The notes below the pieces were generated by a model. It saw only the letters and a program-made list of their open reading frames with translations, was not told the origin of the DNA and searched no databases. Positions 1 through 11,225 of a stretch of 64,000 nucleotides of DNA are shown here, piece after piece (position 1 is the first letter of the stretch; each line of letters starts with the position of its first letter). Origin of the DNA: Hemerocallis citrina. Its lineage: Eukaryota > Streptophyta > Magnoliopsida > Asparagales > Asphodelaceae. The translations under genes and the position numbers were made by a program. The DNA is taken from positions 203,263,455 to 203,327,454 of the forward strand of contig CM030366.1 of assembly GCA_017893485.1 (NCBI GenBank), written 5' to 3'.

Positions 1-357
1 ACCATGGAATCCTAGTTTATTGCTTTAGACAAAGCGGCAGAGGAAGTAGAATGGCTTCGCAACTTTCTAGAGGATATTCCTATGTGGGAAAAACCAGTGC
101 CTGCCTTATGTGTACAATGCGACAACCAATCGGCTATAGCACGGGCACTGAGTTGCATGTATAATGGTAAGTCTCGTCATATCAGAAGGCGACACAAAAC
201 TATTAGACAACTGCTCTCAAATGGAGTAATCTCTATAGAATATATAAAATCGGCCGACAACCTAGCGGATCCATTTACTAAAGGTCTGTCGCGAGAGCAG
301 GTTGTCAGATCATCAAGAGGAATGGGTTTAAAGCCTATGACGAAAGAGGATACTTGA
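1..357 (+). pseudogene. Ty1/copia RNase H, C-terminal fragment
   Basis: This is the end of a copia polyprotein, the RNase H domain that removes RNA from the RNA:DNA hybrid during reverse transcription. The frame is read from base 1. Visible motifs are ALDKAAEEVEWLR, the CDNQSAIARA block, the KSRHIRRRHKTIR block, and a C-terminus with SADNLADPFTKGL followed by GMGLKP, which is the usual close of a copia RNase H. A TAG at 13-15 breaks the frame where family members have a sense codon, so this copy is dead. The element continues upstream of the window. Downstream it is split by the solo LTR at 365-4058 and resumes at 4064. Confidence 0.85.
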
Positions 358-1147
358 TGGAAACTGTAGAACCCTGTATTTTCAAATATTATTTTAATAT
401 TTGAAAATGAATTAAAATGATTTACTAGAAATTTAATAAATATTTTCTAGAAGATTTATCTTTTTACACGTGCAAAACATGTACAAATAATTTTGGTGTA
501 AATATACAATTTTATATTTTTAATAAGTTCTCATAATTATAATGGAGTATATTCGAAAATTTGGGATTTTTCTGAGTAGAGAAACTATTTTTATAACTAT
601 CTTGAAAGAGAGGGGCTTTTATGTAAAAGTCGTTTGGATCTTAAATAAATTATGAAAATTTGTTTTTACTGATGTTTTGGTTTCCCATGGTTAGCATTTA
701 AATCTAAATATATCTAGATTTTATTTAAAGTCAATTTGGTGAAGATTTAAACAAAAAGGGTGTTTTTGCAAATATGAAATTTATGTAGAATCTTGTGCAA
801 ATATTTTTCTGGAAAGTAAAGGTCGAATATTTTGATTGGAAAATATAATATGTATTATTAGATATTATTTCTGATTTTTCTGGATTTTTATAAATATTTT
901 ATGATGTAATTGCAAATATGACAAAAGGGAGGGCTTTTGTGCAAAATTGCCACCTTGAGTGTAAATCCGAATTTTCTTGTTTACTGGGCTGCTCTGGATT
1001 GTTGGACAATTCAGTGATAAAATATTTGATTTGGTTTTGATTTAGTTAATCTATTTTAACTAAGAAAAGGTTATATATGTAAGTTTATATTTTGGAGGAC
1101 TAATTTGCAAATGTATTTCTAAACCCTAAATCTTTACTTCCGGCCTG

Positions 1148-1155
1148 TATAAAAG
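1148..1155 (+). promoter_or_regulatory. TATA-like box of the solo LTR
   Basis: TATAAAAG lies about 780 bp into the LTR in a locally GC-richer stretch, the expected position of the U3/R promoter in a long plant LTR. This is inference from sequence only. Confidence 0.45.
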
Positions 1156-1814
1156 AGAGTGTGCAGCCGTCATTCGCTGCACAACTCAAGTTTTATTATA
1201 TTATATTTTCTTGGTGATTGAAGAGGAGGATTTTTGGATCTCGAAAAAGGAGAGGCTTTTTTTGTTAGATCTCTTCATTCCTAAGGTGAGTGATACTATT
1301 TTGTTTTATTTTGTTTTGAGAGTGATATGAACTTTGTTTTGTGATCTGATTTATGTAAATGATTGTTTGTTGCTTGTTTGACATGCTTGTTTATTTAGTG
1401 TATTTTGTATGAGAACGATGCAATGGTTATTGTTTATATTATGTATGTGAAATCTATGGACATCTAGTAGATCTTGGTTGATAAATTCTTTATTGCTAGA
1501 AACATGTTTAAGATTTGAGTATGGTTATGACAATAAGGGATTGGATGGATGAACATCTGGATCTTGTGATTACAAATCAGATTTGGTTTTGAGTTGTGAA
1601 AGGAATTCAGTATTGAGAAATCCTAATGGAAGAATTAGGAGTTAAGAACATGAGAATTAAGTTTTGAGATAATGGTTGATTTGAGGAAATGTATCAATAA
1701 TGAGGATTATTTGAGATTGTCGATTTTACCTAAATACAAATTATTTTAGTAAACAATGATTGCTTTTGAAAACCCTAATTTCGATTATCATGTACAACCA
1801 AAATTATGCAGTCT

Positions 1815-2375
1815 GTAGGCCGTCAGTCGACTGGTAGACCTTTAAGTCGACTGGTACGACCCAGCTGCTATGATCTTTAGTTTCCTTGAAAATCCGCTCT
1901 GGACAGTCGTCTTAGACCATTTTCAGTCGACTGGTACACTTAGAATTTATTTTTCAAAGTTATCGTAAATTTCTCTCTGGTAAGTCGACTTATGGCCTTT
2001 TAAGTCGACTTATAATCTCTTTTAAGTCGACTTATGATTTTACAAGTCGACTTATAAAACTTAGAATATTTTCTTAAAGATTTCTGGAATTTCTCTCTGG
2101 TAAGTCGACTTATGTTTTTATAAGTCGACTTATGTTTTTATAAGTCAACTTATGTTCTGGTAAGTCAACTTATGTTTTTGGTAAGTCAACTTATGATTTC
2201 TATAAGTCAACTTATAATACTTAACTTATTTTCTGGAAGTTACTGGATTTCTCTCTGGACAGTCGACTGGTGAGTTTTGCAGTCGACAGTAGACACTTAG
2301 ATCTTTCTTCTTAAAGGTGTTAGTTTTCACTCTGGGCAGTCGACTGGTGACCCTTTGCAGTCGACTGGTACTGAT
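1815..2375. repeat. Array of GTCGAC-centred palindromes inside the solo LTR
   Basis: About 17 copies of a 10-12-bp palindrome occur at irregular 15-60-bp spacing. Two forms alternate in blocks: CAGTCGACTG(GT) at both ends of the array and TAAGTCGACTTAT in the middle. Several middle copies have decayed to AAGTCAACTT. No open reading frame accounts for them. Confidence 0.8.
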
Positions 2376-2741
2376 ACTTTTCTAAGGTGTTTTGATGTTC
2401 TTTAAAAGACTAACTCTTTAAATGTTTTGGATCTATAATCTACTATTATAAATATTATTCTTCTATAGAACATACGATTTCAATATATATTATGGTTGGA
2501 TTTGGATTATAGAATTTATTAAAGACTTGGGTTTTGTGGAGTGGAGAGATTTCCCCTTGATCGTTTGACGATGGATTAGTGAGTTTTGGTTCTGTTGAGG
2601 TCTCTAGGAGTTGAGTGGGAGTCCTGTGAACTGGCAGTTGAGATTTATTGAGTTAGGCCTGAGGGATTTTGGTTTAGTTGTTGTTGAAGTCCGGCAGGGT
2701 ACACTAACTCTAGAGATAGGGATTTTGATGTCTTAAGGACA

Positions 2742-3277
2742 GGCAGGGTACATTTGTATGTACCGGGTGTATCTGCACATTTTGTAGGGTACACGGCAGG
2801 GAGATAATTCTCCGGATAGGCAGGGTGCATTTGTATGTACCGGGTGTATCTGCACATTTCGTGGGGTACACGGCAGGAAGATAATTCTCCGGATAGGCAG
2901 GGTGCATTTGTATGTACCGGGTGTATCTGCACATTTCGTGGAGTACACGGCAGGGAGATAATTCTCCGGATAGGCAGGGTGCATTTGTATGTACCGGGTG
3001 TATCTGCACACTTCGTGGGGTACACGGCAGGGAGATAATTCTCCGGATAAGCAGGGTGCATTTGTATGTACCGGGTGTATCTGCACATTTCGTGGGGTAC
3101 ACGGCAGGGAGATAATTCTCCGGATAGGCAGGGTGCATTTGTATGTACCGGGTGTATCTGCACATTTCGTGGGGTACACGGCAGGGAGATAATTCTCCGG
3201 ATAGGCAGGGTGCATTTGTATGTACCGGGTGTATCTGCACTATTCGTGGGGTACACGGCAGGAAGATGATTCTCCGG
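2742..3277. repeat. 77-bp tandem array, seven units
   Basis: Seven head-to-tail units start at 2742, 2819, 2896, 2973, 3050, 3127 and 3204, each beginning GGCAGGGTGCATTTG or close to it. Because 77 is not a multiple of three, each unit is read in a new frame. The long open frames on both strands here follow from the lack of stop codons in the unit and are not a gene. Such arrays are common in long plant LTRs. Confidence 0.9.
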
Positions 3278-4063
3278 TTGTTGTTTTGAGTTATCTTACT
3301 TGATGCTTGCGCATCGGGGGCGGTGACGCTTATTCGCGGAGTATTCTGAATCTTGTTTCCTATCACCTTAGTAGGATTAGTTGCATAACGAGGGGTTATC
3401 CCTAGATCGTAGAGATCGTTAAGGGCTTGCACCGGACCTATGTAGAATGAGATGCATAGACTCCGACAAGTATGCATTAGAGAGTCAGCATATAGAGAAT
3501 GTGTTTTCTTGACTTGGTTTTATGCATGTGGTTTTTCCAGTTTTCCTATACTTGACACTTAGACTAGCTTCACTTGTTGTTTTCATTCCATGATGTTTTC
3601 ATGTTTTACATCTTCGTTATTTCTCACTCATTTATCCTTGTTGTTAATACATGCTGATGATGACTTTATGTTTTATGATTTAATTATGATTGTATGTTTT
3701 TATGTAACTCACACCATTTATGGCTGACCCCTTTAGTTTGGGGGTTAGGGATCATCTCTAGCCTCATGTGTTGCAGGTTGTTGCTTTGAGTTTGGGGGTT
3801 TGGATGCTTGAGTTAGCTTTGGAGATTATAAGTGATGTAATAGAGCCTTGTCTAAATTTTGTAAAGAGAAGTGTTGTAAAAGAAAGTTGTAATTCAAGGT
3901 GTTGTAATTCCGCTGTGTTTGAAAGAGATGGTTGTAATAAATGTTTAGAAATAAAATTATTTGTATTTTTGGGCTATGTGTACTATTATATTGAAGTTGA
4001 TGCTGGGATTGTGCCACGTATTTTCTAAGATATCATATTAGAAATTTGGGGCACTACAGAAAC

Positions 4064-4657
4064 CCTACATAGGAATTGGAGATCCCAAGATCTAGGTTCA
4101 AAGGAACAACTAAATCTTGTTGAATCGACGAAAGCACTGAGAGATTAACACCTCATACCCACTCTTAGGATGATAAAACAAGTGCTGCCTGCAAATAGTT
4201 AGGATAAGCTTGGCTTTTAATGATTCTCATAGCTTTGAAATAAAAGTGGGGTATAGCAGGATACTCTTTATGGGCAATCACCTTGTGAGTGTGAAATGGG
4301 GCCGTTTCTAGGAGAATGAAGAGAGGTTACATTCTCCAAGTTCACTCACGATTAACCAGGGATGTTCAAGGCCAAAATGAACACAACAAGAGAACTTAGT
4401 TCTGTGAGGAGATGAAACTGTGTGATAGTTATTGTCTAGGTTCACAACAACGCCCGGGTAGTTCAAGACATCATGATCACTACCTGGTCAAGTGAATCCG
4501 ATAGCTAATTACTAAGGGTGGTTCAAAGTTGAAAAATTACTACCGTTCCTGATGCAGTGATTTTCCGATTGTACTCTCAGAGTCTTTCTGTCATGTTTTT
4601 TGTTTTTCTATCGTGTCTGGATTCCATGGTCTGGTAATTTTCATTCATGTGGGGGAT
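4064..4657 (+). other. Copia 3' untranslated region and polypurine tract
   Basis: This continues the copia element of 1-357 after the solo-LTR insertion. It has no open frame of note. It ends in a purine-rich tract, GTGGGGGAT (4649-4657), immediately before a TGTTGGAA LTR start. This is the normal plus-strand primer layout of copia elements. Confidence 0.7.
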
Positions 4658-5346
4658 TGTTGGAATTAATTTTTGAAGTTTTTCGGGCCGGATTCCGGCA
4701 GGCTCCGGCCACCGGCGGCGCCGAAAAATGAGTGGATTGTGATCCTCTCGACGAGTACTATTCTGTAGTATACTCACTTGCCAAAAACGAATTCCGTATG
4801 AATGAGAAATGTTGATCCAAAGTTGGGTACTTGAAAGGTACTAACTTGGCAAATGGATAGTCCCATATCGGAAATTGGAAAGGATTTTTTCTAGTATATA
4901 TACTAGAAAACTGAACTAAAGGGCGTGGCCCGAGGGTTACCACTAACGTGTAGTGGAGAGAGGACTTAGCCAAAATGACAAACACACACGCGTGCACGCG
5001 CGTGCCCGACCCGGCCCGGGCCCGGGCTCGGCTCGGTCTGGTCTGGCTTAATTTTTTTTGCCCAGAAAAAAACTCTTCCCCTACTGAATTGAAAAAACTT
5101 TTCAGATTCAGTAACTGATACCCATTACTCTGTAACAGCAGAGTAATGGCTCACCAGTTATGAATCTGAAGAGTCTCCATTACTCTGCTGTTACAGAGTA
5201 ATGACATCTGATCAGTCTCCAATTTCCTCTATAAATCCAGACAGAGTCTTCTATACAGATATAGAATTTTTCGTTTTTTATTCTTCTTCTTCTTCTCCTC
5301 TGCGTCAGTGTCAACTGAGAGTACAACAGTTCGTGTCTCTGAAGCC
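4658..5346 (+). mobile_element. Copia 3' LTR, truncated at its 3' end
   Basis: It starts TGTTGGAATTAATTT directly after the polypurine tract. It contains a GC-rich block (~4985-5047), strong hairpin sequences (5104-5203) and TATAAAT at 5230-5236, followed by a CTTCTT-rich leader. No terminal CA or target duplication is found. At about 5346 the sequence passes into the middle of a different LTR, recognised because the same sequence recurs within the intact LTR at 11226-15138. The LTR end was therefore lost by deletion or recombination. Confidence 0.7.
5123..5203. repeat. Perfect 27-bp inverted repeat upstream of the copia TATA box
   Basis: Arms at 5123-5149 and 5177-5203 are exact reverse complements. 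Each arm is itself a hairpin (CATTACTCTG / CAGAGTAATG around a six-base loop). A second pair, CAGATTCAGTAACTG (5104-5118) and CAGTTATGAATCTG (5154-5167), interleaves with it. Confidence 0.85.
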
Positions 5347-6030
5347 AATACCCGTTCACTTTTACCCATACCCGCTATCCTCTCTCCCTATATATTACTT
5401 TAACAACTGTTTAACCCTAATATCCCAGTCAACCTACTCCGCCGTTTCCTCTTCCATCTCTCCCGAACCCATATCTCTCTCCCTCCTACCCTCGCAACCC
5501 CGACAACTGGCGCCGCTCTCTTTCCTCGTGTTCTCCCCCACCTCTTCTTCTCCGTCGCGACAGCCGGTGTCGCCACACCCTGTGATCCTCTGCCTTCTCC
5601 ACCTCGTCTTCATCTTGTCCACCCCTGCAGAGCAGCTGCCCAGTCGCGAGGCCTTGTCGCGACTCCACAGCGTCGACAACAGTTGCCTCAGCCCAGTGCA
5701 GCTCCTCTCTGTGCGGTGTTCCTCTGCCTTGCCACAGCCGCGACAGCCCCTGGCATGTCCTCCTGATGCCGGCTGCCGTCCTCCGCCTTGCCGCTAGTCC
5801 CGCCACTCGCCGTCGCCGAAGTCGGTGTTGTTGATCATGGGTTTGATCATGATGGATGTGAGTCGTCCGTTTCATCGCGATCATGATCATCTTGATTGAT
5901 TGAATTCTGCCTGTTGATTTAATCATCAAGATCATCACCATCCGATTGCATCTCAGCTGTCCGATCTTCGTTCATCACAATCACGATCATCATCTTCTAG
6001 ATCCATTGATCTCGACCGTTGATCGCATCA

Positions 6031-6061
<31 letters not shown>

Positions 6062-8679
6062 GATCTTAATCTCGACCGTCGGATCTCTTTTGATCATCGC
6101 GATCGTGATCATCATCTTGATCTTGATCTTGATCTTCGATCTCGGCCGTTGATTGATTGATCAACTTGATCTCAGCCATTGATCATCTCGTTCATCTTCT
6201 ACTTGGAGAGTTAAACATTTGATCCACTTTTTGTTCTCATTCATCAATTGTCAACATGGTATATTTACTCTTTTGGTACTCTTCTAATTCTTATATGGTT
6301 TATTTTTGATCTCGTCCTTTGGATTCACATGATCTTCATCTTGATCTTGATCATCATCGAGATCCGTGCCCGATCGTGATCATCGTGATCGTTTGCTCGT
6401 CACCGTGTCGCCCGAGAACCATTCCCGTTATTCTTTTTTCAGATTCATCGTCACCCTAAGGCAAATATTCTTCTTGTACAAATTATTGTTCTAGTACAAG
6501 CGTTTAATTGAAAATACTGCAAACAGATCGTAGTTGTGAATCCTCCTTGTCTCATCGTTTGTTGATCTTAAATTATTTCTCATTGATTTCATAATCTTAA
6601 GAGTCACAACCCTTCTTTGATATATTTACAAACTAGTTGGACCCCTTTTTATCTCCTAATTACTTGAACATGAACCCCTTGACTTGTAGACGTGTGTTGT
6701 ATGATGTATTGTATTGATCTTACATTCTTTTGAGTTGAGAAACAAATGTGACTTTCTGATTTGATCCCCAATGCATCCGTATTTATGTCACACACTAATT
6801 TAGACTCATAATAGTCATTTTTCATGCAACTTGTATATAAAAGAAATTCACACTTGCTGCTGTTCTTGTCTTTACTTGCTGTTTCGACCCCGATAAAACC
6901 AAAATCTGAACTTGAGTCCTGAATATGAAATGTAGCCCTAAGTGTTTAGTTACCAATAACATCCAGAATTTTCGAATTCCAAGTTACGGTCTAGGAGATA
7001 TCGCAGTTTTACTGCTGCTGTATCGATAGTCGCAGATTCACAAAAACTGCTGCATCTGTTTAGTTTACAATTTATTTTAACTATGATAACAGTAAGTAAA
7101 TGACTTGAAATTTAGCATGCTGTTACTGGACACCCTATAGAACATTTTCTAATTTTTTCAGAATTAATTAATGAAGTTTCAACCCTGTTTCATATGTATA
7201 AACTCAGTTTTACAAATTCTGGCTGAACACAATTGCTGTATAGTTTGCTGTTTTGACACATGTTACCACCACTTTTATGTACCTTAATTATATGCATTAG
7301 AACCAGGCAGGAGTCTAGCTTCTAGACCTTCTAACGGATCCACATTTGCTATCTTGTAGCAACGGAAATCGCAGTTTTGGTGTAGCAACGTCTTGCTGTC
7401 CAGATTTGGAATTCTCGTTGTTCTTGATACTTTGATTTGTTTTGACCCTCGTACATATATCCTACCTAGCCTAGACTTGTTCCATGTTCTTGATTATGTT
7501 TACTTGACTTGTTTCGCACACTTTCATGCTTGCTTGATGATAATAATAAATAACAAGCTGGGGTTTAAGAAAAAGACCATAGTAGTGGACAATATAGGTA
7601 AGTGTACTCGGAGGAGGGGCCCGTGTTTCCCTATTTATTGGTCTATTGGTCTATCGATCTATCGGTCTATCGTTCATATCTGTTATCGATTAATTGTAGA
7701 TTACTGACTACAGTATCTTGATTGATTCGGTCATCGGTCATTATCGAATATTGTTGCCTGAGTACACCGCCCTATAAAATCCACCACTAGGCCTAAACGT
7801 AACTGATTGTATGTAGCAACCATGTAGTAAAAGTATGGATGCATGAAGTGCTACCTAGATAGTAATAACTAAAAGACTTGATACATGCTTACTTGAATAT
7901 GATACATGCTTACTTGATACTTGATTACATGATACATGAGACTTGATACTTGAACTTAATACTTGACACTTGCTAATTGATACTTGTACTTGAAAAATTG
8001 ACACTTGAGACTTGCTACTTGTTACTTGACACTTTTACGTGATACTTATTACCTGATGCTTGATACCATTACATGTTCACTAGCCACTTGTTTTACTACT
8101 AGTACTTGTTACACCCAACCTTGTCACTTGAGTTGTCTTTCTTGCTAGCTAGTTTCTTGAATCCCCACTACTTGTTGCATCTCTATTACATTCTTGATTC
8201 CAAATCTTGTTTCATATTCTTGTACTTATTTTACTATTTGCGGCCCTAACTTGCACTAAGGACGTTTATCTTGTTTTCCCTATTTTTTTTTCTTTTTTTT
8301 ATATTTACATATACAGACTTTGGAGACGTGTTTCCTGCTGGAATTGGTGAGCAAACGTTCTAGGCATCGCTTGGAAAAACTGCTTTAATTAATTTCTTGT
8401 ATTTGAGTTATTTATAATTGTTGCTACTTGAACCTTGTAACGGGCTATAGTCCCGAGTTTTATCTTTTGTTCCAGATTTGAACACCATCGAGATATTATT
8501 ATTTGGTTTCAATTGTTTTCTGTTGTTTAATAAATTATTCATGCATGCGTGATTGTGTACATTTTGTTATATTCTTGTTATGATGCGGAGTCGATCCTAC
8601 AGCTCATGAATGATGAAAATCATTCGCTGGGTTTTGTCACGTGCTCGTATTCCGTATTTTTGGACAGTGGGGCGTGATA
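5347..8679 (+). repeat. 5' LTR of the LARD-like element (truncated start)
   Basis: It aligns collinearly with 11830-15138: the same CCCTATATATTA promoter stretch (~5388), ATC/GATCTTGATC-rich leader (5840-6200), ACTTGATAC-rich stretch (~7870-8060) and TGCTCGTATTCCGTATTTTT end. The terminus reads GGGGCGTGATA where the 3' LTR has GGGGCGTGACA. Open frames inside, such as 5201-5797, are not conserved as proteins between the LTRs and are not genes. Confidence 0.8.
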
Positions 8680-8689
8680 AGATTTTTAG

Positions 8690-8702
8690 TGGTATCAGAG
8701 CT
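8690..8702 (+). other. Primer-binding site, initiator tRNA-Met
   Basis: TGGTATCAGAGCT, 10 bp after the LTR end, is complementary to the 3' end of plant initiator tRNA-Met, the usual primer of plant gypsy and many copia elements. Confidence 0.85.
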
Positions 8703-9020
8703 CAGGTTTGGCTAATGTGTTAGTTTGACTAATACATTAGACAAGCTTGACTCAGTCAGGATTAACTCAACATTAAACAGGCTATGCAACCCCATGAATA
8801 ATTTGATAATCAACTCGATCTGGATACTAGTCTTATCCCATTCATTTTGATCCCTTCATATTCAATTCTTTGATTCCATGTTTCCTTCCATCTCCTTCAG
8901 TCGTCCTAAGTTGTTGATTCCATTTTGGGTATAAATTTTTTCTTTTCGTACGCGTAATATTATAATTGATTCCAATTGGTTTATAATTGAATTAATATTA
9001 TAAAAGAAAATATTAAATTA

Positions 9021-9389
9021 TCATAAGCGTAATTAATAAGAAAAAATTGTGTATAGAGCGATGAGTATATATTCAGATAATTGGATGTGAAAACCATTGC
9101 TAAAACCTATAGCAATGGAGCTTCAACCGTCGGTATAGGAAAGCAAAATGTGTCTTTAAAATCTATACCAACGGATAAGAAACCGTGGGTATAACACCGA
9201 GGTTTTGTCCAACGGGTGAAAAAACCGTCGCTATAGGCTATAGTGACGGCATTTTGGCGTGGGTATATCTAATTAAAAATGACGGAAAAATATGTCCGTT
9301 GGTATAGGTTTTACGGGCTATGCCTACGGTTTTTCACCTTTTACCCACGGATTTTTTCTGTCACTATATGTCAAATTCCTTGTAGTATA
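9021..9389. mobile_element. Candidate CACTA-type miniature element
   Basis: Internal short repeats of the style ACCGTCGGTATAGG / CCGTCGCTATAGGCTATAG alternate in both orientations, typical of CACTA subterminal regions. The right side ends TTCCTTGTAGTA, close to the TTGTAGTG terminus. The left terminus is degenerate (near AAGAAAAAATTG) and no clear 3-bp duplication is seen, so the boundaries are approximate. Confidence 0.4.
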
Positions 9390-9914
9390 CCCATGTTCTT
9401 TGGATTTTGGTGCAAGCAATCTCTTATTTCTGCTTGCCTCGTTGATTCGTTCTTATTTGAACTCGTGTGTTATTGATTACTTTCTGTGCCTTGCATTCAT
9501 CTTCATTTGTTGACTCATTTTAAGTACCATGCTAGTTATTCCTTCCCTGCCATATTCTCTTCAAATTCTGCTTGTGCCCCCGCGTTCCTTTTCCTTCATA
9601 TTCAATGCATTGATTTCTTATTTTCTTTCGTCCCTTGTAGTCCTCCTCCTTTGCTGACTCTTTATTGAGTATACAATTCATTCTTCTCCTGCCTATATTT
9701 TCTTTATAATTTTTTCCGAATATTTTGTGTATTTCGATTATTATGTGTTATATTTTTGATCTTCTATAAAATTGTTTTCTAAAACGAAAATTTTGTTATT
9801 TCGAATAACTGTGTATTTTAATATCAAAAAATTCAAAACGTAACTTCGTACTTAAACTGAGCAATCAATATCTAAGTACGTGTGGGAGATGACATCATCT
9901 CGTTCATCGTTTTG

Positions 9915-10102
9915 TTGCAACTGGATGTCGAGATGGCAAACATGCAACTAGACGTTAATGGAGGAAAATTGCAACTGGATATCGGGGAGGCAAAATGTGT
10001 AACCAAATATCCAGGGGCAACCTGCAATTTGATGTTGTGGAGGCAAACCTGCAACTTGATGTCGAGATGGCAAGTCTACAGATGAATATAAATGAGGCGA
10101 AC
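9915..10102 (+). repeat. 27-bp tandem repeat encoding a nonapeptide (LQLDVEMAN-like)
   Basis: Units read LQLDVEMAN (9915), MQLDVNGGK (9942), LQLDIGEAK (9969), then after a one-base slip MCNQISRGN (9995), LQFDVVEAN (10022), LQLDVEMAS (10049) and LQMNINEAN (10076). The period is exactly 27 bp and the L-Q-L-D core survives in most units. It may be the relic of a repetitive coding region, but no larger frame contains it. Confidence 0.7.
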
Positions 10103-10669
10103 CCACATCGAAGAATTTCTACTATTATTATTATTGTTTTCCTTATTATTATTAGTATTATTATTATTATTGTTATTACTGTTACTATTATTATTATTGT
10201 AATTTTTTTTTTACTATTTTATTATTGTTGTTAAGATTGAATTACTTTCACAAAAATGATGAACCCCAAATTATATTCTGTCTTGCATTATTATCCTTAC
10301 CGGTATTGTTAATATTTTTATTATTATTATTTTAATTTTTACCAGTATGATTATGATGATTATTACTATTATTAATATTTTTATTATTTTTGTTATTATT
10401 ATTTTATTATTAATATGTGTTGATTTTTGTATTATTAATATTATTTTGTTAACGCCCATTAGTTTTTACCTAATCGTTTAAATTAAAGCTCTCATCCAAA
10501 GTCCAATTTAATTTTCCTTTGATTGAAGTATTTATCTCACTCGAGCCCAACCCAAATTCTCCTACCTATATTCTCTTTGATTTTGGTGCCTCATTCTTTC
10601 CTTCCTGCTCGGATCGTCGCTTGGTGTCACGTGATCTACAACGACATGTCTGGAGCTTGGAACGTCACC

Positions 10670-10724
10670 ATCAGAGTGGCGCAACGGAAGCGTGGTGGGC
10701 CCATAACTCACAGGTTCCAGAATC
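10670..10724 (+). pseudogene. Initiator tRNA-Met (CAT) 5' fragment
   Basis: From ATCAGAGTGGCGCAACGG onward, 55 nt follow the plant initiator tRNA-Met through the D arm, the anticodon arm (CAT at 10702-10704, in GGGCCCATAAC) and the variable region into the T arm, with about four differences. The match stops after CAGGTTCCAGAATC. The T-loop and 3' acceptor strand are absent, so no functional tRNA can form. It lies inside an element whose primer site is complementary to the 3' end of the same tRNA, the part that is missing here. Confidence 0.85.
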
Positions 10725-11210
10725 CTATTGTTGCTTCTCCTTTCTTGCATTGTTTGCTATCCCCTATCTCTTGCATTTGTTCTCATCCGTTGACTCATTG
10801 CTTGGTTCATCTTTTCCTTGTCCATCCCTTCTTCGATTCCAGCTCTATGTATTTCTCCATCTCTTTGCTTGTTATCTTGCAAGCCTTGTGTTGTTTCTTC
10901 TTCATTTTGATACCGGTTACTTCTTTCTTGCATTCCATCTTGCCATCATGCATCCATTCATTATTTGATTCAATTTTTCCTTTTCTTTTCTCTCTCATAT
11001 TTGTTATCTTGTGTTATTTCGTTCCTTTTGATACTGTTTACTCTCTTCCATGCCTTCCATTTGACCTCATTGTTATCCACTCCTTCTTTTTCTGGAATTG
11101 CCACTGCTTTGTTCCTTTCCCTTTAATTCTCTGTTTTGTTATTCTCCAAGTTTGCTTTTGCTCTGTCCTATGTACCGCCTAAGCAAATTTCGAAGACGAA
11201 ATTTTGTTGT

Positions 11211-11225
11211 AAGGTGGGTAGGATT
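11211..11225 (+). other. Polypurine tract of the LARD-like element
   Basis: AAGGTGGGTAGGATT lies immediately before the TGTAACCCC start of the 3' LTR. Confidence 0.75.

Larger units (their letters stand above)
365..4058 (+). mobile_element. 3.7-kb solo LTR inserted in the copia element (TSD GAAAC)
   Basis: The unit begins TGTAGAACCC and ends GGGGCACTACA, so its ends are TGTAG...CTACA. It is flanked by the 5-bp direct repeat GAAAC (360-364 and 4059-4063). The copia 3' untranslated sequence reads straight across when the unit is removed. No gag or pol frame is present, so I read it as a solo LTR left by LTR-LTR recombination. Its start resembles the TGTAACCCC starts of the other long LTRs here. 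A TATA-like box, a palindrome array and a 77-bp tandem array lie inside. The lineage is probably Ty3/gypsy, inferred only from LTR size and terminal style. Confidence 0.85.
8703..11210 (+). other. Non-coding interior of the LARD-like element
   Basis: I find no intact protein-coding frame. The interior contains a CACTA-like insertion candidate (9021-9389), a 27-bp repeat encoding a nonapeptide (9915-10102), imperfect ATT-rich microsatellite (10117-10455), a 55-nt tRNA-iMet fragment (10670-10724) and a pyrimidine-rich tract (~10730-11180). PTYILFDFGAS at ~10555 weakly recalls an aspartic-protease motif but has no supporting context. Confidence 0.6.

Noticed and set aside
2742..3277. Possible CRISPR-like array
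   Set aside because: Units are contiguous 77-bp tandems without unique spacers, in a plant LTR.
2645..3477. Long overlapping open frames on both strands (up to 255 aa)
   Set aside because: They are produced by the 77-bp tandem array, which lacks stops and shifts frame each unit; no domain or conservation supports a protein.
5201..5941. Frames of 198 aa (+) and 151 aa (-)
   Set aside because: They lie in LTR leader sequence; the corresponding stretch of the other LTR (11916-12237) breaks them differently, so they are not conserved coding regions.
10550..10590. Gypsy protease remnant (ILFDFGAS)
   Set aside because: One short motif without flanking gag or reverse transcriptase is not enough to call a domain.
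10523..11182. 219-aa frame in the LARD interior
   Set aside because: Its composition reflects a pyrimidine-rich tract and it overlaps the tRNA fragment; no domain is seen.
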